NCBI GenBank assembly: GCA_030761205.1
Contig: JAULJL010000002.1
Coordinates: forward strand, 39,458,814-39,522,813
Length of the DNA stretch: 64,000 bases
Origin: Fremontodendron californicum
Taxonomy: Eukaryota > Streptophyta > Magnoliopsida > Malvales > Malvaceae
Direction of reading: 5' to 3'
A program made the position numbers and the translations under genes. Below the pieces are notes generated by a model that did not search any database, was not told where the DNA came from, and saw nothing but the letters and a program-made list of their open reading frames with translations. This document shows, piece by piece, positions 58,840 through 64,000 of this stretch (the first letter of the stretch is position 1; each line of letters begins with the position of its first letter).

Positions 58840-59414
58840 TAGAGGTGCTCATGGGTCGGATCGGGCCGTGTTTGGAACGAGCTTAGGTATGGTATCAACA
58901 CAATATATGCTTGCCCAAGCTCGGCCTGAAATATGGGCCTCAAATTCTGCCCAATTTCGCCCATATTTGTAAATGGGTAGTTCAAACCCGTTTAGACCCA
59001 CCCATATATATATATTTTTGAAAACTTTAAACAAATTTTTTTTTTATTATTTAATTTTTAGTAATTTTATCTCTTTTTTTCTTTTATTAAGTTATAAAAC
59101 ATGGATAACTTAGCATATTTTTAAATGTTTACACTATAATATTATATATTATTATTTTTTATATGATATAAATTATATAAATTACATAATATATAAAATA
59201 TAAAAATATCATATTATATTATATAAATGAAAAATAGATCGGCTCGGGCCGAGCTCGAGCCTTAATTGTTGGAGCCAAGGCCCGACCCATTTTTTAAATG
59301 CGCCTTATTTTTTTGCCTAAGTCCATATTTCAAGCCTAATATTTTTGTCCAAACCCTCCAAAATATGGGTAGATCTTCGAGTTTGGACGGGTAACTCAGC
59401 CCTTGAGCAGGTCT
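58840..59414. mobile_element. hAT-type MITE (TAGAGGTGCTCATGGG family)
   Basis: The left end TAGAGGTGCTCATGGG pairs with the right end, reverse-complemented TAGACCTGCTCAAGGG (12 of 16 alike). The flanks are ATGTCTGG (58832-58839) and ATGTCCGG (59414-59421, sharing one terminal A), consistent with an 8-bp target duplication. It has GGGTCGGATCGGGCC-type arms around an AT-rich centre and no ORF. Confidence 0.7.
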
Positions 59415-59844
59415 ATGTCCGGGGGCCACTGCTACTTCAGTGTTAGCTAGTCTGCAATGTGTAATGTGAAGATGTGGAGTAAATCCGATTGATCTACTAG
59501 CACCAAGAGAGACCATAACAAAGTAGTCCATAGCAAAGAGACCGTTACAAAGCAACCTCTAGCAAAGACAGTCATAGCATAGGAGACCAGAACACTCGAG
59601 CATAGATCAAGGTATTCAGGTCGACTCCTGGCCCTCAACGCTCTCTTGGCAACTGATCTAGTCAAGACTCGACTTTTATGACTCTATACCATCGTGCTAC
59701 AATAACCTTACTACAGTACCACGCAACAAAATTTTCAATAATTCAATGTAATAATAAAGTGTCCCCTTTTGCAGATCCTACATGGAACATATATGATAGT
59801 ATAAATAAAAAATTAAAGTTGAATGAATTGAAGATATATAGTCC
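59415..59844. other. Intergenic DNA between two MITEs
   Basis: No gene. A locally repeated word (GAGACC, CATAGCA, CAAAG) near 59510-59590 gives weak internal repetition. Confidence 0.45.
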
Positions 59845-59852
59845 CTTGCAAG

Positions 59853-60150
59853 TAGACCTGCTCACGGGCCGGGCAGCCCGCCCGGCAGGCCCGGCCCAAT
59901 ACGGTCGGGCCTGGGCAAGATAATTTATGTTCCGGGCCGGCCCGGCCCGGAACAGTGATTTTTATTATAATAATATTATTTTATTTAATTTTAATTATAA
60001 AAAAAATAAAAAAATAAAAAAAATAATTTTTTTATTCCAATGAACAGTGATTCGGGCCTAAACGGGCGGGCTTGGGCTACCCAGGACCGGGCCTGGGCAG
60101 AGGGAAAAAAAAACCGGGCCGCGGCCCGGCCCGGCCCATGACATCCTCTA
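59853..60150. mobile_element. hAT-type MITE with GGCCCGG-rich arms
   Basis: A perfect 8-bp target duplication CTTGCAAG flanks it (59845-59852 and 60151-60158). The ends are TAGACCTGCTCACGGGCC and, reverse-complemented, TAGAGGATGTCATGGGCC. The arms are strings of GGCCCGG and CGGGCCGG around a central A/T block, so the element can fold back. It has no transposase. It is related in its left end to the neighbouring MITE. Confidence 0.88.
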
Positions 60151-60158
60151 CTTGCAAG

Positions 60159-60843
60159 TGTTTCAAAGTTATTGGTAACATATCAGCATGCCATGTATCC
60201 ATTTCTTTGTCCATATTTACAAGTGAATGCAACCATAGTTGGAAAAAATAGTTTTTTTTGTTGGTATTATTCAATAAAAAATTCTAACTTTGCAAAAAAT
60301 AAAATATTACTAAGTCAAATAGATAGTCATTGTAAAAGTAGTACTACTAAAAGTGCTAACAATTACTATCAGCTTGGTCAAAAAGATAATCTCAATATAA
60401 GAAATTAGTAATTTTAGATTTCACATACAAAATTAAATTAGTAAATAATACATATTTTTAAGAAATATTTTTAAAAAATAAAACATGTAATAATTTCTCG
60501 AATGTAATTGAAACATTCTATTACATCCACGCGAATTGCCCGTGACTTAATTTTTATTGAAATAAAAAAAAAAAAAAAACTTGAAATAGAAATGGAAATG
60601 GAAATGGAAATGGAAATGGAAATGGAGATACCTCTCAATTTTGTCTCTCACTGCCTATCACGATCAAAATTGAAGATTATGGATGGCATGGGCCATGGGG
60701 CATGGGGCATGGGGTCAAGCAATAAGGGTGGGTTGGGGTTGAGAGAGTCTCACATTCATTCGTAATATTAGTCATTACCCACCTTATGTTCCAAAAGTGG
60801 ACAGTGGGCAAAGTGGAAAGGATCACTCCTTGGCTAATTCTAG
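60159..60843. other. Intergenic DNA with a hexanucleotide repeat
   Basis: An (ATGGAA)n tract lies near 60585-60626 and a GGGGCAT triplication near 60690-60715. No gene is seen. Confidence 0.6.
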
Positions 60844-60852
60844 GGTGGATAT

Positions 60853-61140
60853 CAAGGTTAAAAAAAAATAAAACCGGAGGTCAAACCGTTTAAGTTTTTG
60901 ATTTTCGGTTCAATCGGTTAAATCAGTTAAATCAGGCGGTTCACTTAAACAAAATTTTTTAAGTTAAATAAATATTAATTACAATATATATATATATATC
61001 AAACCGATTTTCCGATTTTTTATCGATTAAATCGATTTTTAACCGGTTCAACTAATATTCGATTTTATATATTATATCAGACTGATTAAACTATCGATTT
61101 TTGATTCAACTGATCGGTCCGGTTCAATTTTTTAATCCAT
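60853..61140. mobile_element. MITE with 9-bp target duplication (Mutator-like)
   Basis: GGTGGATAT occurs on both sides (60844-60852 and 61141-61149), a perfect 9-bp duplication. The ends CAAGGTTAAAAAA and, reverse-complemented, CATGGATTAAAAAA are imperfect inverted repeats followed by ACCGGA-type sequence on both arms. The interior carries AACCGATT and AATCGGTT words. No ORF. Confidence 0.75.
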
Positions 61141-61149
61141 GGTGGATAT

Positions 61150-62555
61150 ATATGGCCATCATTCTGGGTATCTGGAACCACTGTCTTTTCTGTTTGTTTC
61201 TTTTGATAATTCCAGATTTATTTCTGGATTTTGATTCCCCCCAAGCTGCCACACCCCTTTCAGTTTTTGCCTCTATTTGAAACTTTGCTCCTCGGATTGA
61301 TGTAAGTCGACATTGGCCATCAGTTCATGTTTTACAAAAGCTATATGAGCAAATGCAATGTATACAAAAGCTTGCTTCTTTATTTCATTTAAACTAAATA
61401 CTTTAGTGTGGAAGGAATAAAAAAGTCAAATTCTGAATTTAATCTTTGTATTATGCGAAACATTGATGAATTTAATCCATCTATCATAATTTATATTAAT
61501 TGAGTTTCTATACTTTTAACAATTAGTGATTTTCAATTATTTTTAATATATATTGATGTGATGTTGATTTTGTTGATTAAAAGTAGAGATTATTTTAATG
61601 TTCAATAAATTAACAAAATTACTAGTACTATATATTATGGGAAAAATGATGATGTAACTTAATAATTGAAATAAAAAAAATGATGAATTTTGATTCGTTT
61701 TCTACAATCTTTTATTCAGCAAGTTACGTGGGAAAAATACATTGGTATTAATAAAGTTGTAATTAATCAAATCATAAGCGATCAGCTAGCAAACTCATGG
61801 GAACAACGTGTCTATGAATGTCAAACGATGATCCAATAAGTCTCAATTTGGGAAACTAATTACGAGAGAAGAGAATCTAAGTGTGAGAGGGAAAAAAAAG
61901 TTATGACTTTCTTTTTAGGTGTTACCAACAGATATTTCCACTTGTACTGATTCAATAAGCCTACGATAAAGTTTTTTTGGACAGAGTTAGAGTAGCTAAT
62001 CCAAATAAAAGAAAGAATCAAAGAAAGAAAGAAAAAAAAAAAACTTTTGATACATAAATGAAAACGACAACATGTACAAGTGGTGGGTTAACGAATCTTG
62101 CGTATTGCATCTCTTAAAATGGAAAAATAGACCCTTTGGAAAAAGATTTTCGACTCTGAAAAATGAATACCTTAACCTAATCTGGGGGGAATCTCTTAGG
62201 GCTGCTGGCTAGCTATAGCTAGAATTCAAAAGTTGCAAAAGCAAAGGAGTCACTTTTTTGGAAAACCAGTAGCTTAACACCATGTGTAGATAGCAATGTC
62301 GTCAACCACAAATAGTTCTATCGTATTTAAGGATCAACATAGATATATATATACTACCTTTCTTCTGTTTTTTTGTTGGGTTTTTTTTAAAGTTAAATTA
62401 GAGATGAAGTTTTTACACTATAAACAAGCTGTTTCAATTCAGTAAAGATATACTAACAATTTTTAATTGGTTCATCAGCATAAACATCTGCGTGGTGTCA
62501 CAGAGCTTTGTTTTTGTGTGGATAATTGTGAGGTAGATTTAGTTTAAGTACAAAC
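61150..62555. other. AT-rich intergenic DNA
   Basis: No gene, RNA or clear repeat is recognised. Confidence 0.55.
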
Positions 62556-62893
62556 ATAGAGTAAAAAGAGTAATTTAGTTCATTTATTGTAAAAGTGAGC
62601 AATTTAATCTCTGTATAATTGAAATAAGTACAAATAGGTAAAATTGATAACGATGTTAATGAAAAACCATTAAACTGCTGATGTGAACTCGTAAAATTTA
62701 ACAGAATTAATGACTTGGAATAAAATATGACTTGGAATATGTCTAAATCTGTTAGATTTTACGTGTCCACGTCAGCATTTTAACAGTTTTTCATTAACAT
62801 CGTTATCAGTTTTACTTATTTACACTTATTTCAATTGTACAGGGACTAAATTACTCACTTTTACATTACAGTGACTAAATTACTCTTTTCACT
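62556..62893. mobile_element. Long foldback (inverted-repeat) MITE
   Basis: The left arm (62556-62703) and the reverse complement of the right arm (62752-62893) match over about 145 bp. They share GAGTAATTTAGT, GTAAAAGTGAG, TTGAAATAAGT, GATAACGATGTTAATGAAAA and GTAAAAT.TAACAG. Only about 50 bp separate the arms, so transcripts would form a long hairpin. A partial second copy of the right end follows at about 62893-62955. Confidence 0.8.
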
Positions 62894-62955
62894 GCAATTT
62901 CAATTGTACAGGGACTAAATTACTCACTTTTACAATACAGTGACTAAATTACTGC
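62893..62955. repeat. Tandem copy of the foldback right end
   Basis: CAATTTCAATTGTACAGGGA followed by CTAAATTACTCACTTTTAC and ACAGTGACTAAATTACT repeats 62829-62885 almost exactly. Confidence 0.8.
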
Positions 62956-64000
62956 TAGATTTGAGTGGATTAAAGTGGAAGGAATAATGGATATTTGGCA
63001 ATGTTTTTGATAAAAACTGATAAACACAATGAAAGAATTTGATATTTTATTCACAAAAATGTCACTCTTATATACAGAAGTATCTAAGGCAGGTAATCAG
63101 TCATCCAGATTTCATGCCAGATTATAATGAATATCTAACAATACAAGGTAATTAAATATTCTTAGAATCAACTTAAATCAATAATAATTATTGCTCATTC
63201 CAACAGTTTTTCTCTAGGGAGGGAGGAGGGGGGGATTTTGTTCAATTGATAGGTCACAGTGTGGAGAAGAAAAGTGGGTGGAGAGCCCATCCTTAAGAAT
63301 CGTGTTGAAATTATGTATTAAAACTGAGAGGGATGGTTCAGTGACGTACTGCTCTGGCCTTTCTCTTTAGCCAACCTCAATTGGAAATCTAATTGAAGAT
63401 TTTCAATCTTTTACCTGTTTGGAGGCCACCCTAGTAAGGCTATACATGTGCAAAATAATGTGCTCGATCAATGTAAAAATTGGCATGATTAATGCAAGCA
63501 TGGATATGATTTTATTTGGCCCATTTGTGATTCGAATTTCTGAATAATATCTTATGCAAAAAGGATCCATGCATAAGAATAAGATGATGAATATATATAT
63601 ATATATAGGTTGAATTGCGTATGCCTATACGCAGCCGCAATGTTCTTGTTTATCAATTCATAGAAGCTTTACTGCAGTACTTTCTACTTGCTCATCCAAG
63701 AATCAGCAGTTACATATGTATATCCCATCTATAAGAGATAAATATGGCATTTCATGTATATCTGTCATGTCTTTTTTTTTTTCTTCGTATTAATCGTGTA
63801 AATATGAATACGAATAAATTATTAAACGAGTTAAAAAGTTAAACATAAATATGATATGTATTTTAAACGTGTTATGTCGTGTTTATTACACTATTTTTGT
63901 GTTTACTAAATATATCGTGTCCAAAATTATCAATCAATCTACGAGTTACTTATTATGTCGATATTAATTCTACTACTATCATCCATATTATGGCTTTTGG
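62956..64000. other. AT-rich intergenic DNA to window end
   Basis: Contains a (TA)n run near 63590 and T runs near 63770. No gene is recognised. Whatever lies beyond 64000 is not visible. Confidence 0.55.

Overview
This window looks like nuclear DNA of a eudicot plant. Genes are split by GT-AG introns, two of the encoded proteins are plant-type enzymes (a Golgi core alpha-1,3-fucosyltransferase and a plastid ferredoxin-nitrite reductase), intergenic DNA is very AT-rich, and the mobile elements belong to plant Ty1/copia, Ty3/gypsy (Tat clade) and MITE families. The species cannot be named from the sequence alone. By element coordinates about half of the window is LTR retrotransposon.

Layout. 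1-2116 is AT-rich intergenic DNA with a TCGAG-rich hAT-type MITE. 2122-23926 is one minus-strand Tat-type gypsy element (Gypsy-1) flanked by a perfect 5-bp target duplication GAGCC. Its 3' LTR is split by a complete minus-strand copia element (2447-9666). Between its pol and 3' LTR Gypsy-1 carries an opposite-strand gene remnant with a plant mobile domain (13152-16007), preceded by a plausible TATA box and leader intron. 24000-25350 is a dead PPR-DYW gene hit by a MITE.

27386-27950 is a small intact DUF1685-type gene. 28-31.4 kb holds coding-like fragments I cannot assign and a 227-bp tandem duplication. 33990-38450 is a seven-exon FUT11/FucTA gene. 38.5-42 kb is AT-rich with a degenerate MITE. 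42208-44696 is the four-exon nitrite reductase gene, with a close match to the nitrate-responsive element just upstream.

46683-58152 is a second Tat-type element (Gypsy-2, plus strand), decayed by stops and frameshifts. It has 12 tandem copies of a 74-bp repeat downstream of integrase and an opposite-strand accessory gene remnant with its own TATA box. 58.2-64 kb is gene-free and rich in MITEs: two hAT-type, one with a 9-bp target duplication, and a long foldback element.

How it fits together. The three cellular genes (DUF1685, FUT11, NiR) look complete and are unrelated in function. The most unusual shared theme is that both Tat elements carry an accessory gene of a different family, antisense to gag-pol, each with promoter-like sequence of its own. 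All retrotransposon coding regions are interrupted, so none appears autonomous now.
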